A stretch of 64,000 nucleotides of DNA from Takakia lepidozioides. Its lineage: Eukaryota; Streptophyta; Takakiopsida; Takakiales; Takakiaceae. The position numbers and the translations under genes are program-made. Positions 10,786 to 22,105 of the stretch are shown piece after piece. Location: assembly GCA_030704615.1 (NCBI GenBank), contig CM060732.1, positions 50,201,053-50,265,052 of the forward strand. The letters are read 5' to 3'. The notes below the pieces were generated by a model. It saw only the letters and a program-made list of their open reading frames with translations. It was not told the DNA's origin and ran no database searches. Every line of letters starts with the position of its first letter. Positions within the stretch are counted from its first letter, which is position 1.

Positions 10786-13700
10786 CTAAATTGCTTCGCG
10801 CACAGCCCTGGTTCGAAGCTACACGAGACACGACACACCATACTTGTCATTGCATCAACGTCAGTTATCCCATGCTTCAATCCTCGCTCTCACGCAGTCA
10901 TGATCGAAATGCGTCGGCGCTTTTGGATTCAGACTGGACTTTCGAGTACAAATGCCTTGAAACTTCTGCCAAAATTCCTTGGGTTTCCGTTGGAGTTAAA
11001 AATGAAGTTCCTTGCTTGCTTCCTTCCTTCTCTCGCAATTTCTTTCAAAACAGGACGTAGGCTGTATATAATATAGTCGTATCGTCATTCATTGATGTAC
11101 GGGTCTGTTCTTATCTATAATCTGTCCTTTTCAAACATCATGAACAGGCCTGATCTGTACATTTTGCTTCCTGCAACCTTCGTTACGAACGCTGTTTGTC
11201 AGAGCCTACAGATACGCCACGATATATCCTGCTAAGTTTCTCCCAGTATATGGTACACCATTTAAGTAATAAGCGTTGCTGAGCGAGCTCCTCGATCCCA
11301 GTTGACTACCTCATACTCAGTTAGGTAGGTATGTGAGCCTCACATTCGGTCCACTGTGTGCCGTTGTCAGGGTAAGAAGGAGGATGCAATCCTCCATGGG
11401 GCAGCCCTCTGTTTCACCCATAACCCCTTTGAACGAAGGGTGGCCCCATGACCCGCCCTCACACGTAGTTAGGCCGTGGCGGGGTGCGGGAGATTTCACC
11501 CCACCTTTGGTTGGGCCGCCGGACGGGAACCCTTGCAAAGGCACAGACGGCGGACACGGAATCTCTGGATTCTATTCTGATGCCATTTCCATTTGTCCAC
11601 AGTTTAGCCCTGTTTAGCTAATGGCGAGCTGATGCACAAAATAGAGCGTGTGATTGGGCTCTTTGTAGGAAAAATTAAACCGGCTGACTGACCAATTTGC
11701 AAGCACATGACAGAAAAATCCTATTTATCCCATAACGTTTGCCGCCTTCCCTCGAGAATCTGCTTGTATACACTCGCAGTCATGTCCTACCAATGCCTTG
11801 CGAAGGTGACGAGATGAGAGTGATATAATGCGAGGCCTTATAGAGCATACAAACATGTCATGGTGGTGGCGGATATATCACAAGTCCATCCACATCTTCG
11901 GTTTTGTTTCTAGTGCAATTGACTGGTTACTCTTGCAGTTTGTCTATCATTCGAATTATGGAGGGATGTACGTAAGCGGGCCTTCAATTCAAATTCCTAT
12001 CTGTAGCTTTTGACTACCTTAGAGGCCGCTCTATTTCGACAGACCCGCCGGAATCATTAAATACATGCAGGTCACAAGGTTCAGCAGGCTTGACAATATT
12101 AATTTTTTCAATTAGGCTTCATCCAATTTTTCAGGAGATCGGCACTCATGGGTACTTCTCATTAAATTAGGTGGGCCATGTCAAGATTCATGTATAGTTA
12201 ACATTCTCTCTGTCCTAGGTTATAGTTTTGGTTAACCATAACTCTCTAGCAAGACATAGTCATGGTTAGTGGTAAACATGTTTAAACTTTGTATTTTTTT
12301 TTCCTTTCAAACTTGACGTTTTCACTATCATATTGCCACCTTTTGTTTTCAAAGTTCATCTTTTTAAATAAAGATTATTCCCATATTTCGTCTACTACCA
12401 GGGTAGAATTTTTAAAATATTCATTCTCTCTTAAAGTGAATTAATTAATGTCAGAATAGACCGACCTCTACGTATTGGGCTTTCCAACTTTCATAAAACA
12501 CTCATACACGCAAAGACTTACTACACTTCTCCCATGCGTCCAACAATATAGCTAAAGGATTGTCGTGTGGGTTCCGTTTTATTTTGCGAGGTCATTGTTA
12601 CTAGCTTATCAGGAACTTTTTTCCATTCTGTTTTTCTATTCATGCATTTATCATCCATCATCCATCATCCATCATCCATCATCCGTCAGAGCGAAGGGGG
12701 CCTCTGTCCAAGGCTGCTGTTGTTGACAGTGTGAACATGTTCAATTTCTGGCCATGGAGGGAAAATCCCACATGTGCTTGAAATCAGCCCATTTGGGCTG
12801 ACACACTGGACATTTGTTCTCTAGTTAATTTGTTAATGTTTTCCCAATTTAGGGATCTAAATTTGGGACCTCAATTGGGGGGCATCCAAATTTGGGCAGG
12901 TCAAAGGCCAACCCACAACAGTGGAAAGAATTTCACACCTATTCAGCCTTATATTTTGGGCCGCTAATCAGAAATTTAGTTGCTGCCAATGAACTTGAAA
13001 AAGAAACAAAAAACAAAAAAAAACTTGAATGCAATATGTAAAATGACTCCAAGGACGACCATTCCATCTGTTTCAAACCATGACCGTGGAAATTTCATTC
13101 ATTCACTCCGCCCGCGGCACGACTCGAGCTTATTCCAGCAGCACGGCCGAATGACAATTACAGCCCTTTCACGGTCATGGCGGTGTATTTGGTCATGGCG
13201 GTGTATTTTTTTGCAAAGAAAAAATATTGCGAACACCCGTAAGGGAACTCCACCAGGACACCCGGTCCCGGCCGACAACCAACCTTTTAATTACGTAGCG
13301 CTAGCGCAGGTAACCCAATGGGTTGGTGTTTGTGCTTTCCCTGTGCATAACGAAGCTCATCTATTAAATTTTTATTATTATTATAGCTTTGTAGCCTTAT
13401 GGCCTTTGAGGTTATTTTTTCCTCATTTAATAATTTGATTAAAAGGGCCTCCGTCCCCCTTTATTTTTATTTTTATTTACAATATAATATAATATAATAT
13501 AATTTAATTTAGTATACTTTACTTCAGGCACTATATTTCTTAATCACTCTTCCTCCGAGAGGAGTCCTCTTTCTTTCTTTCTTACATACCATCTCGCTAG
13601 GGACAAATGGCACGTCAGCAGGAATTTCAGGGCGTCCGATTGAGAGAGCATCTACGGCCACGCGCGTTTAACCGTTGGCGGTAATTGTTTTTAATTATAA

Positions 13701-13845
13701 TTAATTAAAAACACTAATTATTATTAAGAAAGTATTGCCAGCCTTTGTCCTCCGCGGCTGTCCTCGACTGAGAGTTTTCCTTGAGAGCCTCGCGAGCGTG
13801 TCTGTGCACCTCTGCACGCCCTGCTCGAGACCTTGCTTGCTTGCT
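10786..13845. other. Intergenic interval, no gene seen
   Basis: About 3 kb between the divergent RABC and CSLD genes. It contains an (ATCCATC)n run near 12648-12690, an 18-bp tandem duplication at about 13180-13212 (TCATGGCGGTGTATTT twice) and an AATAT-type run near 13480-13505. A GC-richer patch at 11340-11600 has a 94-codon ORF without recognisable domains. Both promoters must lie here, but no element is clear enough to name. Confidence 0.5.
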
Positions 13846-14107
13846 GGCTGGCCTCTGCTTGTTTCCGTGCTTGGCCGTCTATCGCACTGCTTTCCATCCT
13901 CCTCTCTTTACCCATCTTGGAGTTTCTTTCTGTAAGGAGGATCTGGGAAGAGAGTGAAGCTTTTTTACTCGGCATCGGCTGGCCTCTGCTTGTTTCCGTG
14001 CTTGGCCGTCTATCGCACTGCTTTCCATCCTCCTCTCTTTACCCATCTTGGAGTTTCTTTCTGTAAGGAGGATCTGGGAAGAGAGTGAAGCTTTTTTACT
14101 CGGCATC
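13846..14107 (+). repeat. 131-bp tandem duplication in the CSLD upstream leader
   Basis: Two essentially identical head-to-tail copies, 13846-13976 and 13977-14107, start at GGCTGGCCTCTGCTTG and end at CTCGGCATC. Each copy contains TTTCTGTAAGGAGG, which resembles a splice donor. The pair ends about 230 bp before the CSLD start codon, so it lies in the promoter or 5' leader. The near identity points to a recent duplication. Confidence 0.9.
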
Positions 14108-14337
14108 GGCTGCTTGCTGGTTCCAAGTTTGGGGTGCGTTGCAATGCTGGAGCGGCTGGTTGCCCTTTCTTGGATGTGAGATCGACTGGGTTGGTGCTGC
14201 ATTCTTTATATGCTGTTGACAACGTGAAGACAGTGGATAATTGGGCTGAGAGGTGGTGAAGAGAGGGTGTTGAGCGAGAGCTGGTGGAGGGTTGGAAAGG
14301 GCCATTGATGTGGGAGAGGTAGAGAGAAGGAACAGAG

Positions 14338-17300
14338 ATGGGGTCCCCGGCGTCGTCGTTGTCGATAACAGGCGGCCGATCGTTCAGAAACCTGGTGAAG
14401 GGAATTCAAAGCCCCCGGCCTGAGAAATCGAACTCTCCAACATCGACTGGCCATGCGCGGCGGACATCCAGTGGGAGGTATATTTCGCTCTCACGTGATG
14501 AGAGTGAGATGGGGGGGGAGGTGAACTCGGAGTTCCTCTACACGGTGCACATTCCTGCCACTCCTGATCATCATACAATGTCGGCCACCCCGACGGTGCG
14601 GCCCATGGACCCTGGGATTGCTGTCAAAGCTGAGCAACAGTTTGTTTCCAGCACAATCTTTACAGGGGGGTTTAACAGCGCCACGCGTGGTCATGTCATG
14701 GAAAAGATGATGGAGACTGAAGCTACCCACCCGCAGCTTGCATGCGCCCGGGGCTTGACCTGTGCTGTTAATGGGTGTGACGGGAAAGCAATGAGGGATG
14801 AACGGGGTGCCGACATGATCCCGTGTGAATGCAGTTTCAAGATCTGTCGAGATTGCTACATTGATGCCCTCAATGGGTCTGGCAAGTGCCCAGGCTGCAA
14901 GGACGATTACAAATCCCCTGAAGAGAATAGCATGAACAGCGACGATGCCGACGCTCGGGCATTGCCTCCCCCAGGGAATGATTCCGCCAAGATGGAGCGT
15001 CGTTTGTCTCTCCTCAAGACTAACAATCCTGCCTTGCTGATGACTAACCAGTTTTCTGATTTTGACCATGCTCGCTGGTTGTATGAAACCAAGGGAACCT
15101 ATGGCTATGGCAACGCCGTGTGGCCGAAAGACGATGGCTATGCCGGGGGAAACAACTCAGGAATGGGTGCTCCTCCCAAGTTTAATGACAAGGCGAGGCG
15201 TCCTCTGTCCCGGAAATCGAACATCTCAGCTGGCATTCTTAGTCCCTACAGGTAATAATGTTCCTGCCCTCTTCACCTCCCTCACTGTTACAGGAGCTCA
15301 TGTTTGGTGAATGTCAGAAGTGAGGAAGCCTCTTGGATCATCTTTGCCTGCACCCACTATTCTGAGATTGGGGGCTCTCTCAGACTGAGATTTCTAGGCA
15401 ATGAGAGGGAAATAAAAGGGGAGTCAAGAATGAACGGGCCTTCCAAGTTTACAGAGGTGTGGGCATTCTATTACCACTGGTTTCTATCACTAGTTCTGTT
15501 CTCTTGTGTTGATGAACAATCCCTATGCTTCCTCTGCAAAGCCGGAAGGTCTTGATTTTTTGAATACTTCTTCAAGATTGTTCCCTTCCCTGGATGGCTG
15601 TCTGCGTCTTCTCTGCATTTAATACCAAATTGTCGTTTGATTGCTTGAACAGCTGAACGTCAAGCCAGCCTGATACTTTGCATTTTAAAATTGTCCCTTT
15701 TTGCTTATATCCATCTCATTAGAGGTTTGACATGGGATGCTGAAGGAATGTCTGACAGGACTAGAGTGCCTCTGTTGTGTTTTGTTGACAGAAAATAAGT
15801 CTGCAGGGATAGTTGCCTCCTTGAACTTGGTGATACTGAATCCGAGAATGTGACATTGATGAGTCAAATGCTTTCCGAGACACAAGCTAGCATTTGTGCA
15901 TGGCAGTGGGGTTCAAAGACTTTGGTAGCAACTCTACAGTTTTGTCTAGATGATGGGTTATTCTTGAAATGCACCTTTCTTTCCTTTCTTATCAAACATG
16001 ATATACATCCCTGGAATGGAAAGGACCATTTGCACGATGTCTTACTGTAAGTTGTGGATCTCACAATCACATTTTTGGTTGTCAGAGGAGGATCTTTCTT
16101 GAGTATGTTTGCAATCTTCTTCGACTCAAGGAAGAGATATCAAAAAAATATGGGTCAACTGATGGAGTGTTTGAAACACTGATTGTATGCAGGTTGCTTG
16201 TAGTACTTCGCATGGTTGTTTTGGGGTTGTTCCTCGCATGGCGTGTGAGACACCCCAACAAGGATGCAGTCTGGCTGTGGGGGATGTCTGTTGTCTGTGA
16301 AATATGGTTTGCCTTTTCCTGGGTCCTTGACCAACTGCCTAAGCTGTGCCCTGTAAACCGTACCACTGACCTCCAAGTGCTGAAGGAAAAATTTGAAAGC
16401 CCCAGCCCTCAGAATCCTACTGGAAGGTCTGATTTGCCAGGGGTTGATGTGTTCGTCTCAACAGCAGACCCTGAGAAAGAGCCCCCCTTGACAACGGCCA
16501 ATACGCTCCTCTCTATCCTTGCCGCTGATTATCCTCTTGAGAAGCTCTCTTGCTATCTATCAGATGATGGTGGGGCCCTCCTCACATTTGAGGCCACAGC
16601 TGAGGCAGCAAGTTTTGCTCGAGTGTGGGTGCCTTTCTGCCGCAAGCACAATATTGAGCCTCGGAATCCTGAAACATACTTCCTGCTGAAGGGGGATCCC
16701 ACCAAGAACAAAGTGCGCCCTGATTTTGTTAGGGATCGCCGCCGAGTGAAGCGAGAGTATGATGAGTTCAAGGTACGGATCAATGGACTGCCTGAGGCTA
16801 TCCGCCGCCGCTCAGATGCCTACAATGCCCACGAGGAAATTCGTGCTAAACGTTTACAAATTCAGACTGGCGATACTGGAGAGTCCCTCAATGTGGCTAA
16901 AGCCACTTGGATGGCTGATGGGACCCACTGGCCTGGTACTTGGACTGAATCTGGGAAGGAGCATGGGCGTGGAGACCATGCAGGCATCATCCAGGTATAA
17001 CCACACCTCTGGTCTCCGAGGGCAGGGGTAATTTGTATGTGCATGTGTCTCTATCCCTCCACATTGATCTCTTGGGCAGTAGTGTGTTGTTTCAGGGACA
17101 CTACCGTAGGGTAAGAGCACGGTAATTCCCAGGTGTTATTCTTGCAGTTTGTGGTTTCCCAATTGCCATTGTTTTATGTTCACTCTTGCACATCTGATGC
17201 ATGGGATGCCTGCCTCGGAAAACACAGGTGATGCTGGCCCCTCCCACTGCTGACCCTTTGATGGGCAGCCCTGATGAAGAGAACCTGATCGACACCACTG

Positions 17301-19232
17301 ACATTGACATCCGCTTGCCTATGTTAGTCTATGTATCACGTGAGAAGCGACCAGGCTATGACCACAACAAGAAGGCTGGAGCCATGAATGCTCTTGTTCG
17401 CACAAGTGCAATCATGTCCAATGGACCCTTTATTCTCAATCTTGACTGTGACCACTACATATACAACTCACTTGCATTTCGTGAGGCAATGTGCTTTTTC
17501 ATGGACAGAGGGGGAGATCGCATCGGTTATGTCCAGTTTCCCCAGCGGTTCGAAGGTGTCGATCCCAATGATCGGTATGCAAATCACAACACTGTCTTTT
17601 TTGACGTGAATATGAGAGCCCTGGACGGGCTGCAGGGCCCTGTCTATGTGGGTACTGGATGTGTGTTCCGGAGGATTGCCTTTTACGGGTTTGATCCTCC
17701 AAGGCATAAAGTTCATAGTGGGTGCTGGGAAACCCTCTGCTGTGAAAGAAACAGGAAGAAGAAAGCCCAAAGGAAAGAAGTGGAGGTGACATCTATGAAT
17801 GCAGGAACGAGTGATGATGAAGATGATGTGGAAGCTATGATGCTACCCAAGCGCTACGGCAATTCCATGAGCTTCGTAGAATCGATTCCAGTAGCGCAGT
17901 TCCAGGGGCGTCCACTTGCAGACCAAGGGGTTCTTAATGCCCGGCCAGCAGGTGCACTGACGGCACCGCGGGATCCACTAGACGCGAGCACAGTCGCGGA
18001 GGCGATCAATGTGATTTCTTGCTACTATGAGGATAAAACAGAGTGGGGCGGGCGGGTGGGGTGGATTTATGGTTCTGTAACTGAGGATGTGGTGACCGGG
18101 TATAGGATGCACAATCGTGGTTGGCGATCCATCTACTGTGTGACCAAGCGTGATGCATTCCGCGGGACTGCCCCAATTAATCTTACTGATCGACTGCATC
18201 AGGTGAGCATGTTATGCTTGAAATATTCTAATATGTCATCCTACTTCGCAGGTCAAAACAAAGTGCAAGCTGTCAATAGTCATTACAAGATAAGAGGCAA
18301 CACCAGGACAAGCTGACATCCTCATATTGCACCATTGCTGAAGATTGTAAATCAGCTATCATTTCGGAACAATTTGTTGTGGCAATCATTTTGCTTTCCT
18401 GGCCCAAAAGTCTAGAATTTATAATCTAACTGCCCACTGTACCATGTTTCAGGTGTTACGGTGGGCAACAGGGTCTGTCGAGATCTTCTTCTCACGCAAC
18501 AATGCACTGTTTGCAAGTTCGCGCATGAAATTTCTGCAGCGGATTGCTTACCTCAATGTTGGCATCTACCCTTTCACATCCATCTTCCTTCTTGTCTACT
18601 GTTTCCTCCCAGCCCTATCTCTCTTCACGGGCGACTTCATTGTCGAGAATCTTAACCTGTCCTTCTTGGTGTACCTCCTTACTATTACTGTTACTCTCTG
18701 CATGCTTGCACTCCTTGAGGTCAAGTGGTCAGGCATCACACTTGAAGAGTGGTGGCGGAATGAACAGTTTTGGGTCATTGGTGGCACAAGTGCCCATCTA
18801 GCGGCAGTGTTTCAGGGCCTACTGAAAGTTGTGGCGGGGGTCGACATTTCCTTTACCCTCACTTCAAAGTCAGGGACGGAGGAGGAAGGTGCTGAGTTTG
18901 CTGACCTCTACATTGTGAAGTGGTCTTTTCTAATGATACCTCCCATCACCATCATGCTCATCAACCTCATAGCCATAGCAGTTGGTGTCTCACGCACCAT
19001 ATACAGTGAGATTCCCCAATGGAGCAAGCTCCTGGGTGGGGTGTTTTTCAGTCTCTGGGTATTATGCCATCTTTACCCATTTGCAAAGGGTCTTATGGGC
19101 AAGCGCGGTCGCACACCAACGATTGTTTATGTGTGGTCAGGCTTACTGGCTGTCATCATCTCTCTTTTGTGGGTCTACGTCAACCCTTCATCACAAAGTA
19201 CTGTTACAGGTGGTGGATTTCAGTTCCCGTAG
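14338..19232 (+). CDS. CSLD: Cellulose synthase-like D (CSLD) glycosyltransferase
   Basis: Four exons, 14338-15251, 16193-16994, 17228-18202 and 18453-19232, give 1156 residues, a normal CSLD length. The N-terminus has a basic, Ser-rich region and a Cys-rich RING-like domain (about C136-C187, ending CPGC), as in CESA/CSLD. Two membrane segments follow (about 306-350). The GT2 catalytic signature is complete: YLSDDGG (about 429), LDCDHY (about 645), TED in exon 3, and QVLRW with its Gln on exon 3 and VLRW on exon 4. A plant-conserved region and the CSLD insert (Asp/Glu-rich, [16 protein letters not shown]) are present, and exon 4 supplies the C-terminal membrane segments. CSLDs make beta-glucan, mainly in tip-growing cells and cell plates, at the plasma membrane or Golgi. 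All junctions keep frame. Confidence 0.96.
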
Positions 19233-20600
19233 AGTTTGCGTGCCTGTGGTGTACCTCGTCATCCCTGGTAGGCTATCAATCAATTCAGAATGGATGGGCT
19301 GTTTTATGAAGAGCTAGCTAGTTGGGGTTGACACAAGCTCAGTGAGACTGTCAACTAACACTTCCATCCTCCTGAGGCTGCGGTTGTTATGGAGGGTGGG
19401 GGGCTCATGGCGGCAATATGTGGTGGGGGTGTATGGGAAAGTGGGGATGCAAGGACGGTTTTGGAGATGAAAGGCAGTTGAGAAGCAGGACGAACCAGCT
19501 GAAGAGAGATTGTATAAAAAGAAACAAGAACGCCTGACATGTATAGTAGACAAACATTCTTCTTTATTCGTTGATAGCAAACAATTGATTTGAGAGAGCT
19601 AATTCATCAGCACTTGTCACATGATGTTTATGAGCTTACTGCAGTAATCCATCTGCACTCCATATGCAAGGAGAGCTTTGTTTTGTAGTCCTAGTGAGTG
19701 ACAGTGATGCCAAGATCAGCGGTAACAATCAACCATAATACCCCTCATCTCTTATGTAAAACAGAATTCTTCCAGCAGGCACCATAGTTTGTTTTTGGGT
19801 GCTTTTGCTTTTTGGCAGTTTTGAGGTACTCTTGACTTTGTGCTGTTAGACTGCAAAGATCAAAGCAAATTGAAGTGTACGAATGAAGGAAGTCCTGGGT
19901 CTCTATGCCTTCTGGTTGTGTGAAGAGTTCTCCAATTCCTTCTTGTTCAGCTCTAACCCTGAGAAGGGAACCTGAAATGATCCAACTGCCTTGCATGTCT
20001 GTTTGCACCTACCAAATGTAGTCTGATGCACATAACTTACAAACTAACAATGTCAACATATAACCCAGGTACCCACTGGCCTTCGTTTTAAAGTGTGCTG
20101 AGTGGGGTGAAACTCAAGGTCTAGTTGGCTCAGAAGGTAGTACCTAGATCCGTATGAATCAATTTGAAGTTTTTCTACCAACCTGGATGCTTTCTTCTGT
20201 GCAGAGAAACCTTTGCAGTTGCATTCCGGACAGTTTCTCCTCTCCTCCTCCTTCGCTTCACCGCAAGCGAGCTCCCCGCTTTGCACCGCGCTCGAGCCCT
20301 GGAATCTTCCATTTTGTCTATAGATCTTGCAATTAGCATCGGTCCAGTCCGTTCTAATTCTTTTGTGTGCCGTGTCGACGCTGATAATTCTAGTGCTAAA
20401 CTGATCTCTCTGGTATTGGTGATGATGATTGCTGTAGAGCCTAGAGATTTCAGTGCTGAAGACGGCTTAGAAGGAGTGGCTATAGACTGCAGAATACCGA
20501 GACGGGGACTGATTTAGACTCATGCTGTTCTCGTCTCTCCCGCTCCGTTTTTCTCGTTGGAGTTCAAAAGTAAACTTTTCTTACGTTTCACACGTGTGGT
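19233..20600. other. CSLD downstream region, no clear gene
   Basis: Probably the CSLD 3'UTR followed by non-coding DNA. Near 20053-20480 the minus strand has an open frame of about 150 codons without a start, containing CPECNCKGFSAQKK. The plus strand has a 117-codon ORF over the same place. Neither resembles a known family and no splice structure supports either. Confidence 0.35.
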
Positions 20601-21960
20601 AAATAGATTTTTGCTTATCCTCCAGGTAAGGGTAAATAAAAATCAGAGGATTATTTATCCTCCGGGTAAGGATAAATTATTTATATGTCCCTTTATTTAT
20701 CCTCCAAGTAAGGGTAAATTATTTATATGTCCATTTGTTTATCCTACTGGTAAAGGGTAAAGGCCAATATTTTTGACCGGATACCGGGTAAGGATAAATG
20801 ATTTACCCTTTATATACCCACCAGGTAAATAAAGGATATATAGAAAGATATATAAATTTTTGGTTTGTTATGCTCAACTCAAAAAATATAACTAATTAAA
20901 TTAAGGCAATCAATTTTTGTTCTAGTTTTTGGTTTAGTATGAGGCTGATTGTATTATAAGTTGTATAATATGACGGACGATCGCAAGAGTGTTTCTTCAC
21001 ACCAAAGATAATAATCAAACAAAGCCAAATAAGACCATTTTTCCAAGTGCATAAAGCCATTTCGGTTTATTGCAGGGAAAAAATTAAACCCTATAATACC
21101 ATAGGTAAAAGACACATCCATTGGATGAGGGACGAGCCCAGTCCGATTACTAGAGAGACAGCTATATGGAATAGCGAGAGCCTAGAATTAACTAGAATAA
21201 CCCGAGATCGCCGGGAAAGGGCAGATGGGCGACCGTTACGGTCAAAGCCCATACCCTTCAATGATAATAGATTATGAATGCTGGAAATCGTATGCATGCA
21301 GAGCGAAAATGACCTGTATGTAAACGTCAGCCTACCCCCATGCCCCTGCTTGCGAGAAGCCAAAACAGTCGGAGAGAGAGGCGGAGCAGGGCGGTTGAAT
21401 TACTTGTCGAATCTGAGCTTGATGGAGCTCTTTCCGGGGGATGCTTACAATTAATATCTCGATCGAATTCAGTCATGTAATTTGAAGTGCGCTCCTCCCA
21501 ACATCTTTATAACTACCTGCACAAAGTTCCATTTTCGATTCCAAATGCTAAGGCACATACCACGTTGGATGTGGTTGTGGGTTCAAACCACCGTCTGCTG
21601 TGTCATGAAGGTGTCCACCTTCCTGTTATAAGAGGTAAAAAAATAAAAAAAATAAAAATGCTAATTTGTTTTTTAACAAAAAATGCTAATCACACCATAC
21701 GGCCCTCCGGCTCCCAAGAAAGGCTATAGTTTGTCATTTACCCTTTTGTTATTTACCCTCCAAAACACAATTTACCCGCGGGTAAAGGGTATATGGATTG
21801 TATTTACCCTTCAGACGGGTAAGGGTATCTCAGATTATTTACCCGTCTGAAGGGTAAGGGTACGGGTAAGGAAAATGGGCCAATCCGGGTAAATCATTTA
21901 CCCTTACCTTGATTTACCCGCCGGGTAAATCCGGGTAAATGATTTACCCGCACAACACTG
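20600..21960. mobile_element. hAT-like non-autonomous element or nested GGGTAAAT repeat block
   Basis: Both flanks of this interval (about 20620-20840 and 21735-21960) are packed with GGGTAAAT/ATTTACCC words in both orientations, a subterminal-repeat pattern seen in hAT transposons. The right border reads CCCGCACAACACTG at 21947-21960; its complement CAGTGTTGTGCGGG is a typical plant hAT terminus. A matching left terminus and an 8-bp target duplication were not found, so the left end may be degraded. The interior (20840-21735) has no transposase. Confidence 0.5.
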
Positions 21961-22105
21961 GTATATACCTATTGGCCTTCCCTTCCACTGTTGCTTTGCA
22001 ACCCTCTTTCCTCTTCTTCTCCACAATCAGAGAAGAGCCACACTCCTGCGAACTGGCAAGGGCGGGGGAGGTGAGGGCTCTATCAGCCCAATACCCAACT
22101 GTGCC

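Noticed and set aside
11317-11617. ORFs on both strands in a GC-richer patch between RABC and CSLD
   Set aside because: No family resemblance and both strands are open, as expected by chance in GC-rich DNA.
20053-20520. Overlapping ORFs on both strands, one with CPECNCKGFSAQKK
   Set aside because: No start codon fits the minus frame, two strands are open at once, and no splice or family evidence supports either.
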